Assembly (NCBI GenBank): GCA_016705245.1
Contig: JADIYM010000021.1
Span: forward strand, 1 to 64,000
Reading direction: 5' to 3'
DNA: 64,000 nt
Origin: Blastocatellia bacterium
GTDB lineage: Bacteria; Acidobacteriota; Blastocatellia; UBA7656; JADIYM01
Shown here in pieces: positions 47,477 through 57,325 of this stretch. The position numbers and the translations under genes are program-made. Positions within the stretch are counted from its first letter, which is position 1, and each line of letters begins with the position of its first letter. Under the pieces are notes generated by a model that saw only the letters and a list, made by a program, of their open reading frames with translations, ran no database searches and was not told the origin of the DNA.

Positions 47477-50400
47477 GACGGCAAGTCCGGCTGCAGACTC
47501 AACCAGGTAGACGAGCTCGTCGATCTCGAACGGCTTCGACAGCGTGAAGTCGCCGATCTGCTCGATCGGAACGTCGCCAAGCGACGAAAGATCGGCGCCG
47601 GTCATGAGGACCGTGCGGATCTCGGGCCAGCGATTGCGGGCTTCCAGGGCAAGGTCGATACCGCTCATGTCCGGCATCGACAGGTCGGTGACGAGCACGG
47701 TCGCGGGCTGTACACCGAGCATCTCGAGCGCCGCCAGACCTCCGGTCGCGCATCGCACCGCGTGGCCGCGGTCCCTCAGCGCCTCGGCGACCATCTCGGC
47801 GACCGACGCGTCATCGTCGACGACGACCACGTCTGCCAGGTGCGCGGGTGGTCCGATGGCGTGGACGGTTCGAGCCATCTCATCGGCCACCGACCGCGTA
47901 GAAATCGCAGGCAGTGCAATCGAGAACCTGGTCCCGCGACCGAGCTCGGTGTCGAGCTCGATGCGACCGTCGTGCCTCGAGACGATTCCGTAGCTGACCG
48001 GCAGCCCGAGTCCGGTTCCCTTCACGCCCTTCGTCGTGAAGAACGGCTCGAACACGCGGCGCTGCACCTCGTCGGACATGCCGCTCCCGGTGTCGGCGAC
48101 CTCGACGATCACGAACACGCCTTCGCGTCGCATCACAATCGACAAGTCGCCACCTTTCGGCATCGCGTCGAGCGCGTTGAATATGAGGTTGACGAAGACC
48201 TCCCGCAATTCCGAATCATTGCCGCGGACCGAGTAGTCGCCATCGTGGGCATCGAAGCGAACGTGGTACCGGACGCCGTGTGCATTCGAATCGCTTCGCC
48301 AGCGGGTCGACGTCATCTCGAGCGTATCTGCCACCAGCATGCGCAGGTCGATGGGATCGAACGATTCGTGCAGCCGTCGCCGTGCAAAGTTCTGGATGCG
48401 GCGAACGGTGCTCGCGGCCTCGTGCGACACCTGTTCGATGATGTCGAGGTCGCGTACCAGCAGCGGTTCCGTCAGGCGTCGCTTGAGCAGCTGCGTGCGG
48501 CCGAGGATGACCGACAGGGCGTTGTTGAAGTTGTGCGCCACACCGGACGACAGCTGGCCGAGCGCGCGCAGCTTGTCGGCTTCGGCAGCTCGTTCGGCCG
48601 CGCGGCGATGGCCGGTGATGTCGCGACCGATCATGAGCACGCCCGCGAGCGCCGCATCGTCGAATACGGGTGTGAGGGTCACGAGAATCCAGGTCTCCGA
48701 TCCATCCGACGTGGTGACTGCCGTCTCCGAAGAACCGCGGTTCACCTGCGAGCGCCCGATTGAGCTCCGCCTCGCCGGTCCCCTGAACTTCGGGTGCGAG
48801 GATGTCCACGAATCGCGGCGCTCCAGCGTCGACGCCGCCGAGTCCCGCGGCATCGATGAGCGCCTGATTGAGCCAAACGATCGAACCGTCGCCATCGATC
48901 ATCGCGATCTGGTCGGTTGCGCTCGAAACGAGCTGCGAGAGAATGACGGACTGTCGGCGGGCATCGGCCTCGGCGCGACGAATGTCCGAGACGTCGCGCA
49001 ACACGGCGACCGCGCCCTTCGAATCGGCGATCGGATCGACAGTGAGCTGGACGAGGCGGCCGATGTTCTCGGGGACGAACTGCATGTGGAGCCGGGTGGC
49101 GCCTTCGATCGAACGATGAATCGGACACTCGCCACCGCCTGGAGGCGCGATGAGCTCGCAGCAGTCCTTCCCGAGCAGGTCCTTCCGCCGCATGCGCAGC
49201 ATGTCGGCGACTGCGGCGTTCGCTCCGTAGACGCGCATGTTCGTGTCGACGAGCAGCACGCCGTCCGACATCGCGTCGAACGTGAGCTCCCATTCCCGCT
49301 TCGCCTGCGACACCTGCTTGAAGAGCTCGGCCTGCACGAACGCCGTTCCCATCTGCTCGGCGACGGTCTTGATGAACGCGAGTTCGTCGACGCTCCAGCG
49401 CCGCTCCTCCGAGCTGCAGACGAGCAGCACCGCATGCCAGTCTCCGAGCTGTACCACCGGCTGGTAGACGAGCGCTCGCGTGTTGTATCGCTCGTACGAA
49501 CACCGCGCCGCTTCGAGGATCGGTTCGGCGAAGACGTCCGACGCCGCAACGGCCTCGCCGCGCCACAATCGCTCAGACAGCTCGGGCATTGCCGACAACG
49601 GAAAGACTCCGGTGAACACGTCGGACTTGTCGATCGAATAAGCGTGGACGAATCGCGCCACTTTCTCGTTCCAGTCGACCAGAGCGACGTAGGCGCGGTC
49701 GACGTGGAGCGCCGTGGCAAGTCCCTCGCACGGAATCTGCAGGATCTCGTCGAGATCCGTCGTGCGGTGCATTGCACTGATGATCGAGTTGATCAGCGCC
49801 TCGCGTCCCGCCTGATCTCGCATGCGCTCGTGCAGCTGCGCGCTCTTGACCGCGACGGCCGCCTGCTCGGCAAAACTCGTCAGGATCCTCTCGTCCGACG
49901 CCGAGAACGTCCCCGCGTCGGGACTCTCTACGTTGATGACGCCTATGACGACGCCGTCGATCAACAGCGGCACGACGAGCTCGGCCCGCGTCGTCGGAAT
50001 CGCGACGCAGTAGTCCGCGTCGAGCGAGACATCGGAGACGTTTGCGAGCAAGCCCGTTCGGCAGACCCTCGCGATGATCCCGGGGCCCGTCACGCGATCC
50101 ACACGTCCGGCCTCCTCCTGGTCGAAACCCCGCCAGGCTCGGAGCTCGAGGAGGTCAGATTCCGGTACGCGCAGGTGCACCGTCGAGATCGGGTGCCCAA
50201 AGTGCTCGTCGATCGCGTCGAGGATCTTCTCGAGCAGTCGGTCGAGGTCCGTCGAGTCGACGAGCAAGGTCGCCGCTTTGTAGAGCGCCTCGGCCTCGCG
50301 TGCGGTCTCGCGCAGCCGCGCCTGCAGGCGAGCGCTCGCGATGGCGGCGGCTGCCTGGTCGGCGAGCACTTCGAGTTGCTCGATGTCGAACAAGGTCGGG

Positions 50401-50975
50401 CGCTTTCGATCCTCGGGGTCATCGACGACGAGCGCGCCGAGCCGCTGATCGCCGGCCTCGACCGGTACGACGAGCGAGTCCGACTCGTGCCATTCGTCCT
50501 CGGTCCGCTCGCCGATCTCGAGCCGGAAGAAATATGGGCGCTCGGAGAGCCCTCCCTCGATCCGATGATCGAAGAAAAACGAGCGGCTGATCCGGAATCG
50601 CTCGTCGCGCCAATCGTCGCGACGCTCGACGCGCTCCGCGATCTCGACTACCGACGCAAACTCGCTCTCGGAGAGCCCCGCGGCTGCCACCGGGCGCACG
50701 CTCTGTCCGCCGCCCTCGTCAACCAGATTAAGGATCACGCGCTGCCAGCCGAGCAGGTCGCGCGCGATCGAGCAGATGCGGTCCAGGATGGTCTCGAGAT
50801 CCGATTCCGCCCGGACCTCCTGGGTGAACCGCAGCAGCGAGATGAGTCGGTCCGAAAGCTCGCGACCCCGGTCGCTCACGGCAGGTCGATCAGACGATGC
50901 GGCGTCGGCGACCGGCGCCGAGACGGACGAGTCCTTTCCCCTCTCATTGTTCGCTCTGTCAGCGAAATCGGACAT
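47468..50975 (-). CDS. Multi-GAF/PAS hybrid histidine kinase with C-terminal receiver, one frameshift as read
   Basis: About 1168 codons from ATG 50975. No membrane span, so a soluble cytoplasmic sensor. Three GAF domains in series (residues ~45-205, ~225-385, ~400-560; e.g. VLADQAAAAIASARLQARLR, FAEQAAVAVKSAQLHERM), a PAS (AMSDGVLLVDTNMRVYGANA with CELIAPPGGGECPIHRSIEG), a second PAS (DQIAMIDGDGSIVWLNQALI), a third PAS/PAC after the slip near 48725 (WILVTLTPVFDDAALAGVLM IGRDIT), HisKA of the GVAHNFNNALSVILGR type, HATPase (NLIFNALDAMPKGG, DTGSGM, GTGLGLPVS) and a receiver (VLVTDLSMPDMSG with Asp). Signals sensed by the GAFs cannot be read from sequence. Convergent with HU. Confidence 0.88.
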
Positions 50976-51094
50976 TCTTTACAGGACAAATACGACGGAG
51001 TGTTGGCCGGGGGCCCCGTTCACACAACCACGCGTCGGGGCCCGATCAGTATAGGCTTGAAGTACCCTCGTGTAAACGAGGCAAAACTCCCCAC

Positions 51095-52120
51095 TTATGG
51101 CGACGTCGGCTCGTCGTCGTCGTAGGCGCTCGACCGGCCAAGAGTTCGGGGAGCTTCGTTTTCGATCGGATCGCTTTCGTCGATCGCAGTTTTAGATGAA
51201 GGGCCAAGCGTATGAGGCGCGTCAAGCTCGGCAATCTCGGGGTCTGACGACGCGACACTTGGACTGGAGGGCACTCCGGTCGGTGGTGCGGTCGGCGCAT
51301 TCACGACTACGGATTCGGGCGGGCTCGACGGCACCTGATCAGGCCGCAGCTGAGCGCGATACTGCGAAAGGAGGTCGTCGACTGCGGCCTGCTTTTCACG
51401 GGCCCGCATCTCGGCGTCGGCCTCGCGTGCGCGAATCTCGGCTTCGCTGACCACGGGGATCTTCGATCGCATGCGATCCATCACGTGCGCCGGGTCGTCC
51501 TCGGTGAACGGCATGTCGAGTCCGGCAATCGACTCGGCCATCGACGCAAGTCGGTCCATGTCGCGAAGCCGGTCCATGTCGCGGCGAGTCGGCCGGTTCG
51601 GGAGTGGCGGCGTTGACGTGAGCTTAGGAATCGTCGGGGGCGGCGGCGATGCCGGAGTCGACGGCGACTGAGGCACGGCGGACGACTGACTCCTCACGGG
51701 GGGAGTCGTCACTGGCTTCGGCTCGGCCACCGGCGCCGCTGCCAGCACCGGCGCTGTCTCGATGCCGACCGACGGCAGCATTGCGACTATGACGAAGGCG
51801 TTGCCGTCGGGATCCTGGCAGCTCAGCGTGGCGATTCCGTCGCGCTTCGATTCCGATAGCACAACGGCGCCCCCCGCGATCGCTGCCGCCCGTACGGCGG
51901 AGGGGTCGGCTCCGTTCGGTACCCGGAATCCGAATACGGCGCCTCCGTCTTCGGACGCTTCTCCGAGGCTGGGTTTGATGGCCAGCGTGACGCCTGAGCC
52001 GGCGAGCACGACGCCCGGGCCGGTCGTGCGCGCGAGACCGACGAGACGTTCATAGAAGGTAGCGAGTCGCTCCGGAGCATCGCTCCGCAGTTCGATGTAG
52101 ACACCGTCGGTCGCAATCAT
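51095..52120 (-). CDS. VOC (glyoxalase-fold) domain with long disordered Pro/Ser-rich tail
   Basis: 341 residues. The first ~120 form one VOC module: VYIELRSDAPERLATFYERL VGL, GSGVTLAIKPSLG, VFGFRVPN, and ATLSCQDPDGNAFVIVAMLP, the usual DPDGN turn. The remaining ~220 residues are low-complexity (VTTPPVRSQSSAVPQ, PPPPTIPKLTSTPPLPNRP), a helical MDRLRDMDRLASMAESIAGL block, a charged coiled coil (EIRAREADAEMRAREKQAAV) and a Ser/Asp/Glu-rich end. Metal ligands of true glyoxalases are not all obvious, so it may be a binding module. The tail is unusual for the family. Confidence 0.72.
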   Translation of the reverse strand: MIATDGVYIELRSDAPERLATFYERLVGLARTTGPGVVLAGSGVTLAIKPSLGEASEDGGAVFGFRVPNGADPSAVRAAAIAGGAVVLSESKRDGIATLSCQDPDGNAFVIVAMLPSVGIETAPVLAAAPVAEPKPVTTPPVRSQSSAVPQSPSTPASPPPPTIPKLTSTPPLPNRPTRRDMDRLRDMDRLASMAESIAGLDMPFTEDDPAHVMDRMRSKIPVVSEAEIRAREADAEMRAREKQAAVDDLLSQYRAQLRPDQVPSSPPESVVVNAPTAPPTGVPSSPSVASSDPEIAELDAPHTLGPSSKTAIDESDPIENEAPRTLGRSSAYDDDEPTSP

Positions 52121-52243
52121 GGCCGAACTCCTTTCTCTGCACGAGGCTAGCGGCTTTTCCTCATCCGGACAAGCCGCCCATCCTTGCCGCCCTCGAATTG
52201 CCGGTGCTATAGATGTCGTTCACTTTTCGCCACAAGGAGCGAT

Positions 52244-52672
52244 ATGTCAGACCTGATCGGCAGGATCATGAAGGAAGTGAAAGTCGAGCGCGACGCCGCC
52301 GAGCAGGGCGCTGGAGCGATCTTCAGCGTCATCAAGGAGCGCGTTGGGTTGCGCACATTCCAGATGCTGCGCGTCCCGTTCCCCGATGCCGAGGTCTGGA
52401 TCGACCGGCACAGCGGTATCGAGGGCTACGGCGCTGGCGACTACTTTTCGAAGGACCACGAGTTGTCCGGGCCGGCTGTGGACATGATCGAGCGCGCGAC
52501 GTCCTCGGGCGTTCCTCTCGATGCGGCACAGCGAATGTTCACGATCATCTACGACGCCATTCAGAACGAAGCCATCGAACCGGTCGCGGCGAAGGTCGCC
52601 GATCGCGTGCCGAGCCCGGCGACGATGACGTCTCCGGTCAAGAAGAACACCGGACCATTCTGGTACAAATAG
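52244..52672 (+). CDS. Hypothetical protein (142 aa)
   Basis: ATG 52244 with AAGGAG four to five bases upstream (MSDLIGRIMKEVKVERDAAE). Mostly helical with a conserved-looking centre (MLRVPFPDAEVWIDRHSGIE GYGAGDYFSKDHELSG) and a C-terminal KKNTGPFWYK. Cytoplasmic. Followed after 18 bases by another small gene on the same strand. Family not recognised. Confidence 0.7.
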   Translation: MSDLIGRIMKEVKVERDAAEQGAGAIFSVIKERVGLRTFQMLRVPFPDAEVWIDRHSGIEGYGAGDYFSKDHELSGPAVDMIERATSSGVPLDAAQRMFTIIYDAIQNEAIEPVAAKVADRVPSPATMTSPVKKNTGPFWYK

Positions 52673-52690
52673 TCAGTCTGGAGGTCACAC

Positions 52691-53011
52691 GTGACGCAGG
52701 GGAACCAACCACGCCGCAGCGGTCCGCCGATCTTCAGTGCCGGTGACGATATCGCATACGCGATGGGCAAGGGCATGCGGTACGGCAACGTCGTCCGAGT
52801 GATCGGAGCCGGTGATCAGGCCGCGGTCGAGATCCAGTTCGAGGACGGCGGCAAGGAGATCCACCGGGTGAAGGACCGCGCGCTCAGCCTGCTCCGTCGG
52901 GCGACGGGTCAGAGCGAGCGCGACGAGGAACTGGGTGATCGTCAGAAGGCGCGCGACTTCGGCATCAAGGAAGTCATGAAGAGCGACATCCGGCGGGGCA
53001 GTCACCGGTAG
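52691..53011 (+). CDS. Hypothetical protein with small beta-barrel-like domain (106 aa)
   Basis: GTG 52691, GGAGG seven bases upstream. Core FSAGDDIAYAMGKGMRYGNV VRVIGAGDQAAVEIQFEDGG KEIHRVKDRALSLL looks like a KOW/SH3-type or hypervirulence-like small barrel, with a charged helical tail (ERDEELGDRQKARDFGIKEV). The 85-residue protein at 63331 has a similar 'G-Q-K-V ... Y' barrel feel but no clear homology. Between 53012 and 53277 I see no gene, only a GC-rich hairpin at 53180-53213. Confidence 0.6.
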   Translation: MTQGNQPRRSGPPIFSAGDDIAYAMGKGMRYGNVVRVIGAGDQAAVEIQFEDGGKEIHRVKDRALSLLRRATGQSERDEELGDRQKARDFGIKEVMKSDIRRGSHR

Positions 53012-53277
53012 GGGGCGCTTCCGCTGAGAATGGGCTGCTCGTAGCGATGTCGGTGCCTGAGAGTCAGGTTCCGCGACCGGTCGTCGTCCCAAGAGGGGAC
53101 ACGCCGCGTGGTGCTCCTTCTTTGCCGCGAATTGCTTCCCGTAATCATGCGCGCCCGGTCGGTGCGTGGTAGCGGTTAGGTCGCCGGGGCTCGTTGCACT
53201 CGCCCCCGGCGACCCACGGCTTTATCGACCGCTCCGCGGTCGCCGCGAATCCATCGCTCCGCGGTCGCGGACAGTCA

Positions 53278-53342
53278 CAGAAAATCCAGAGCCCGGATTG
53301 CTCTGTGCTCTCTGGGCCTCTGTGCTCTCTGTACGCCTACGG
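53278..53342. repeat. 'CAGAGAGCAC' family, copy 3
   Basis: ACAGAAAATCCAGAGCCCGGATT followed by GCTCTGTGCTCTCTGGGCCTC TGTGCTCTCTGTACGC: the right-arm words of copy 1 in direct tandem, ending in GTACGCCTACGGC, the complement of the GCGTAC prefix of the other copies. Confidence 0.55.
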
Positions 53343-53364
53343 CAACCTCGCGTGCTTGGCCGTC

Positions 53365-53955
53365 CTAGAGCAGCAGCTTCACGGCCTCTTCGAACGTCGA
53401 TTCCGGCATGTAGCCCGTATGCTTGTCACGGATGACGCCGTTGCGATCGATGACGAAAGTCGTCGGGATTCCGGTGAACCCGCCGTACATCTCAGTCAGT
53501 TGCTGGTCGCCGAGCACGATCGTGTAGTTGATCCTGTACTCCTGCATGAACGGCTTGACCGGCGCCCAGCTGCGATCGAGTGAAACGCCGACCACCTCGA
53601 CGCCTTTCGCCTGGTAGTTGTTGTGGAGGTTCACGAATCCGGGGATCTCTTTCCGGCAAGGCGGGCACCACGTCGCCCAGAAGTCGAGCACGACGACCTT
53701 GCCCTTGAAGTCCGAGAGTCTGACGGTCTTTCCACTCGAGTCCTTGAGCTCGAAGTCGAACGCCGGCTCGCCGACCGATCCTGGGACCGGAGCGGCAGCG
53801 ACCTTCGCCGTCTTCGTGGGCTTTGCAGGCGCGGCGCCGGGAGCGATCGCGCCGTCAGCCACGGTCGGCGCAGCCTGACACCCGGCCGCGACAACGGCGA
53901 GCGCGAGTCCGGAAGTGGCGAGCAGACGTCGAGTACAGGTCGGGAACAGGATCAT
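53365..53955 (-). CDS. TlpA/ResA-like thioredoxin-fold lipoprotein
   Basis: 196 residues; ATG 53955 with GGAGG six bases upstream. Lipobox LAVVAAGC at residues ~19-26 anchors it to a membrane. After a 35-residue Ala/Pro/Lys linker the AhpC-TSA/TlpA domain runs from AFDFELKDSSGKTVRLSDFK to the end, with WATWCPPCRKEIPGF redox centre, VVGVSLDRSWAPVKPFM and the cis-Pro GIPTTFVIDRNG. Family members reduce periplasmic disulfides, for example in cytochrome c maturation. Stands alone here. Confidence 0.92.
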   Translation of the reverse strand: MILFPTCTRRLLATSGLALAVVAAGCQAAPTVADGAIAPGAAPAKPTKTAKVAAAPVPGSVGEPAFDFELKDSSGKTVRLSDFKGKVVVLDFWATWCPPCRKEIPGFVNLHNNYQAKGVEVVGVSLDRSWAPVKPFMQEYRINYTIVLGDQQLTEMYGGFTGIPTTFVIDRNGVIRDKHTGYMPESTFEEAVKLLL

Positions 53956-54082
53956 CGAGTACCTCCAGGTTTCGACCTACCTATCGGCACGTCGAGTCAA
54001 AAACCGTAGCCTCGTTGGGCAAAAATCGTCAAGCTGGTTATCGGCGAACGAGAGTGGACAATCCTGTCCACTCTCCACGTTC

Positions 54083-55120
54083 TCACGACACCTGCTTCGT
54101 TCGCACGAGTCGGTCAAGCACCATCAGCACCACCGCCGAGCAATACGGCGACTCAGACATCAGCACTCCGAGCGGCAGCCCGCGATGCAGCAGCGACCAG
54201 ATGTTGAAAGCCGCGACGAGCGAGTCGTCGTCCTCCCACTCGAGGTCTCCGGGCGCCGGAGTGAACACGCGCTCCTGGTCGTCAAAACCTTCGCGTACGT
54301 TGTTCCACTCGTCCTGCAGCCGCATCGCCTCCATCAGCACGCTCATCACGTTCGCACTGATGCGCGGTCCCGCATCAGAATCGAGGTGCAGTCCACCCTG
54401 AAACAGGAACGTCCCCTCAGGCGGCGGCTGGAAGAGCTGGTAGCAGGCTTGCTCCGCCGTCAGATGACCGAGCCGCGCCTGAACGATCCGTCCGTCGACG
54501 AAATCCAGTTCGGCGTGCACACGCCCGAGGTCGGTCCGTATCACGAGCGTTCCCGACGACTGCGAGTCGCCGAGCGTCTGCATGACCGTCGCGAGATCGA
54601 AGAACCGCAGGTTCCCCGCAAGCTGTCGCTGCGTGTCCTGCCGGCGGCCCTTCTTCACCCACGACTCGAGACGACTCGCGAACACCCTCGCGAAGTAGAG
54701 CGCGAGGTCGGGCTCCTGACGGCACAGCTCGATGACGCCGGACCGTGTAATGACGAAGACCTCCGCCTCCTCCGGCACCCGGGCCATGGAGCTGCGCGGC
54801 GAGCCGGTGAAGAGCACCATTTCTCCGATCGCGTCGCCCTCGCCGATGTAGGCGACGACCTTGTCGCCTCCCGTATCGGGGTCGACGCGGCAGATTTCGA
54901 TGACGCCGGTCTTGACGACGAACATCTCCTCCGTCTGATCGCCCGGGCGGAACAGGACGTCGCCGTTCGCGTACCGGCGCAGCGACCCTGACGCGAGGAT
55001 CTTCGCAAGGACCGGCACCGGGAGAGGAGAGAACAGCGTCGCCGCCGCCAGGAACGAAGGATCGGAGGTGACAGTATTCGAATTCATGAAGGAATGGCCG
55101 AGAGCGACGCCAAACCGCAT
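54083..55120 (-). CDS. Cyclic-nucleotide-binding (CRP-like cNMP) domain fused to DUF4388/PATAN-type domain
   Basis: 345 residues from ATG 55120 (AGGA eight bases upstream); ATG 55087 is an alternative. cNMP fold at residues ~25-150: FSPLPVPVLAKILASGSLRR, GDVLFRPGDQTEEMFVVKTG, and the phosphate cassette GEGDAIGEMVLFTGSPRSSM AR, with Glu and Arg in ligand-binding places. No HTH follows. Instead RQLAGNLRFFDLATVMQTLG DSQSSGTLVIRT...GRVHAELDFVDGRIVQARLG is the DUF4388 (PATAN) effector module found in myxobacterial, acidobacterial and cyanobacterial signalling proteins. Likely a nucleotide-controlled protein-protein adaptor rather than a transcription factor. Confidence 0.85.
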   Translation of the reverse strand: MRFGVALGHSFMNSNTVTSDPSFLAAATLFSPLPVPVLAKILASGSLRRYANGDVLFRPGDQTEEMFVVKTGVIEICRVDPDTGGDKVVAYIGEGDAIGEMVLFTGSPRSSMARVPEEAEVFVITRSGVIELCRQEPDLALYFARVFASRLESWVKKGRRQDTQRQLAGNLRFFDLATVMQTLGDSQSSGTLVIRTDLGRVHAELDFVDGRIVQARLGHLTAEQACYQLFQPPPEGTFLFQGGLHLDSDAGPRISANVMSVLMEAMRLQDEWNNVREGFDDQERVFTPAPGDLEWEDDDSLVAAFNIWSLLHRGLPLGVLMSESPYCSAVVLMVLDRLVRTKQVS

Positions 55121-55375
55121 CCGTTCTGTCCTCAGCGGTTTGGGTGTGGTTCCGGCAGCATCATACCGAACAGGTCGCCGGCACAAAAGCCCGTAGTCGA
55201 TCGGCGCGCTGACGCTCGGAGATCCTATTGCCCGACCTTCCGACCTTTGTTTATGATGCCGAACTCCAAATGCGAAAGCTCACGAGGGGTTCGGTTCGTT
55301 TGCGCCGTCCCCGTAACTGGTTCAGAACGCCCTGTGGGTGGGCGAGACTATGCGATTCCGGAAAAGGAGATCCCG

Positions 55376-55661
55376 ATGACGTACGTTGTTGCCGAGCCAT
55401 ACGGGCTGCAAGTTCACGGACTGCGTTGAAGTATGTCCGGTTGAGTGTTTCTACGAGGGGGACGACATTCTCTATATCCACGCGGACGAGTGCATCGATT
55501 GCGGTGCCTGCGTTCCCGAGTGTCCGGTCGAGGCGATTTTTGCCGCCGAAGATGTGCCGGACGAGTGGCAGAGCTACACCAAGCTCAACGAGGAAATGGC
55601 GCCCAAGTCGCCGCACATCGACGCCAAGAAGGATCCAATGCCGGGCTGTCCATCGCTCTGA
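55376..55661 (+). CDS. fdxA: FdxA-type 7Fe/8Fe ferredoxin, two-base deletion as read
   Basis: Low-potential electron carrier of the Azotobacter FdI group. ATG 55376 (MTYVVAEP) follows AAAGGAGA; after a two-base loss near 55400 the frame continues GCKFTDCVEVCPVECFYEGD, then the second cluster DECIDCGACVPECPVEAIFA, AEDVPDEWQSYTKLNEEMA and a C-terminal KDPMPGCPSL. The deletion removes the first cluster Cys (normally in a CIGCKFTDC motif). The remaining cysteines, spacing and length fit the family. Probable partner of the PFOR at 3450, though 50 kb away. Confidence 0.9.
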
Positions 55662-55709
55662 TCGAAGACCGAGCTGTATGCGCGGGCGCACTCGGGGATG
55701 CGTCCGCGT

Positions 55710-56420
55710 TTACCGCTTCGGCAGTCGCACCCCTCGCATGTAGCGCGCGATGACGCGCTGGCGGCGCGCGACGTTTCGCGGGTTCTTCGAGGGGTTGTAG
55801 ACGGTACGCGGGTTCGGGATCATCGCCGAGAGGTACGCCGCCTGGGACGCGCTCAAGCGGGCGGCCGACGTTCCGAAATAGGTCTGAGCCGCCGCTTCGA
55901 CGCCGTATATTCCGTCGCCCCATTCGATGACATTGAGGTAGATCTCGAGGATCCGCCACTTCGTCAGATTCGACTCGAGCGACTTGGTGATCATGGCCTC
56001 GCGGAGCTTCCGGAGCGGATCCTTCGACTCTGAGAGGTACAGGTTCTTCGCGAGCTGTTGTGTGATCGTGCTCGCGCCGCGGACGATCTTCTTCTGTTCC
56101 CAGTTCTCCTCGGCCGCTTCGCGGAGAGCGTCATAGTCGAACCCGTCGTGCTCGAAGAACCGCGTGTCCTCGCCGGCAATGACGGCCCGGAAGACGTTGG
56201 GCGAGATGCGGTCGAGCGGCACCCAGGTCTGGACGCGCTTCGGAGCACGGCCTTCGCTCTCGGCCTCGGCCATCCGATTGTCGATCATCGCCGTCGACTC
56301 GGGATTCGTGTCCCGTAGCTTCGCGACGTTCGGATACGTCAGCCAGAAGTAGAGAAGAAAGGCCGCGATGCAGCCCAGCAGGATCAACGTTACGCGCTTG
56401 AACATTCGCGGGCGCATCAT
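55710..56420 (-). CDS. mtgA: Monofunctional biosynthetic peptidoglycan transglycosylase
   Basis: 236 residues from ATG 56420 (or Met 56405). One N-terminal membrane anchor (VTLILLGCIAAFLLYFWLTY), then the GT51 domain: AVIAGEDTRFFEHDGFD with catalytic Glu, IVRGASTITQQLAKNLYLSE, KLREAMITKSLESNLTKWRI LEIYLNVIEWGDGIYGVEAA, YFGTSAARLSASQAAYLSAM IPNP. No transpeptidase domain, so monofunctional. Polymerises lipid II glycan strands at the periplasmic face. Clean frame. Confidence 0.95.
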   Translation of the reverse strand: MMRPRMFKRVTLILLGCIAAFLLYFWLTYPNVAKLRDTNPESTAMIDNRMAEAESEGRAPKRVQTWVPLDRISPNVFRAVIAGEDTRFFEHDGFDYDALREAAEENWEQKKIVRGASTITQQLAKNLYLSESKDPLRKLREAMITKSLESNLTKWRILEIYLNVIEWGDGIYGVEAAAQTYFGTSAARLSASQAAYLSAMIPNPRTVYNPSKNPRNVARRQRVIARYMRGVRLPKR

Positions 56421-56545
56421 ACATGGCCGGTTTTCGGTGTGTCACCGTAAGCGGTCGTGGTCACCTGCTTGTCGTGCTTCCGCGACGACCCGCGAATTAC
56501 CGCGCGCAAATCGAGGAACGGGGACCCACGATGCGAGCGTTCCCC

Positions 56546-56755
56546 GTTTTTCGAGCCGCGAGCGGTAGCGAGCGTCCCACGGACAGTCCGATCGGTTCCG
56601 ATCACTTCCGTCCATCCGCAGCGACGAGTCTGCGATTTCAGGCACCGTCCGTGGGACGCTCGATCGGTTCCGATCACTTCCGTCCATCCGCAGCGACGAG
56701 TCTGCGATTTCAGGCACCGTCCGTGGGACGCTCGCTACCGCTCGCGGCTCGAGGA
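56546..56755. repeat. Palindromic repeat with exact 72-bp tandem duplication
   Basis: Outer arms TTTTTCGAGCCGCGAGCGGT AGCGAGCGTCCCACGGAC and its complement ending CTCGAGGAACGGGG. Inside, the unit CGATCGGTTCCGATCACTTC...GTCCGTGGGACGCT occurs twice back to back without mismatch (56589-56660 and 56661-56732). Related sequence at 58466-58730 brackets the lipoprotein and reductase genes. Confidence 0.85.
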
Positions 56756-56856
56756 ACGGGGACCGAAGCGTTACACGGTCGCTCGTTGCCCGGTCCGGAT
56801 CGCTGTGGTAGAAGACTGCGGCGCTCAAAGCGCCGATCCAACCGGAGGCCATTGCC

Positions 56857-57312
56857 ATGCGTTTCGCTGTCCTGCTCGCCGCTGCCCTGCTCGTTAGCTC
56901 TTGCTCGAATGCCGGAGGCCCCAAGCCGATCGAGACGGCGTCCGGACCGAAGTCGGCCGCGCAGTCCGGGCCCGCGCAGGACAAGGGCGGCCCGGCGATG
57001 CCGCAATCCGGGGCCATGTCGCCCGATGCTCCGGACCAGCCGCTCGATGAGAAGGTCGCCGAGGCCCGAACCGCGTACGAGAAGAACCCGACCGACGCCG
57101 CCGCCAAGAAGGCGCTCGTCGATGCCACGCTCCAGAACGCTCAGTTCTACATGTACAAGTCGCCGCTGCCGCCGAATCAGAAGTATCCGAAGGCGCTCAA
57201 GGGCTACAAGGACGTCCTCAAGCTCGATCCCTCGAATGCCCAGGCGTCGGATTCGATCGCCATGATCGAGAGCATCTACAAGAGCCTCGGAAAGCCGGTC
57301 CCCGAAGTCTAG
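56857..57312 (+). CDS. Lipoprotein with TPR-like helical domain (151 aa)
   Basis: ATG 56857 (GGAGG nine bases upstream), lipobox LLVSSC at residues 11-16 (MRFAVLLAAALLVSSCSNAG). A Pro/Gly/Ala-rich linker is followed by two or three helical pairs: VAEARTAYEKNPTDAAAKKA LVDATLQNAQFYM and YPKALKGYKDVLKLDPSNAQ ASDSIAMIESIYKSL, the second a good TPR match. Membrane-attached protein-interaction module. Fourteen bases before the reductase gene, so likely an operon. Confidence 0.8.
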   Translation: MRFAVLLAAALLVSSCSNAGGPKPIETASGPKSAAQSGPAQDKGGPAMPQSGAMSPDAPDQPLDEKVAEARTAYEKNPTDAAAKKALVDATLQNAQFYMYKSPLPPNQKYPKALKGYKDVLKLDPSNAQASDSIAMIESIYKSLGKPVPEV

Positions 57313-57325
57313 GCGGACGCAGGCT

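Noticed and set aside
48339..51125. Long plus-strand ORF (928 codons) opposite the GAF kinase
   Set aside because: Antisense shadow; composition is Arg/Asp-rich and no family pattern is visible, while the minus strand has GAF, PAS and kinase motifs.
56589..56732. Possible CRISPR array from the tandem 72-bp units
   Set aside because: Only two units, no unique spacers, and they are part of a larger palindrome; no cas genes.
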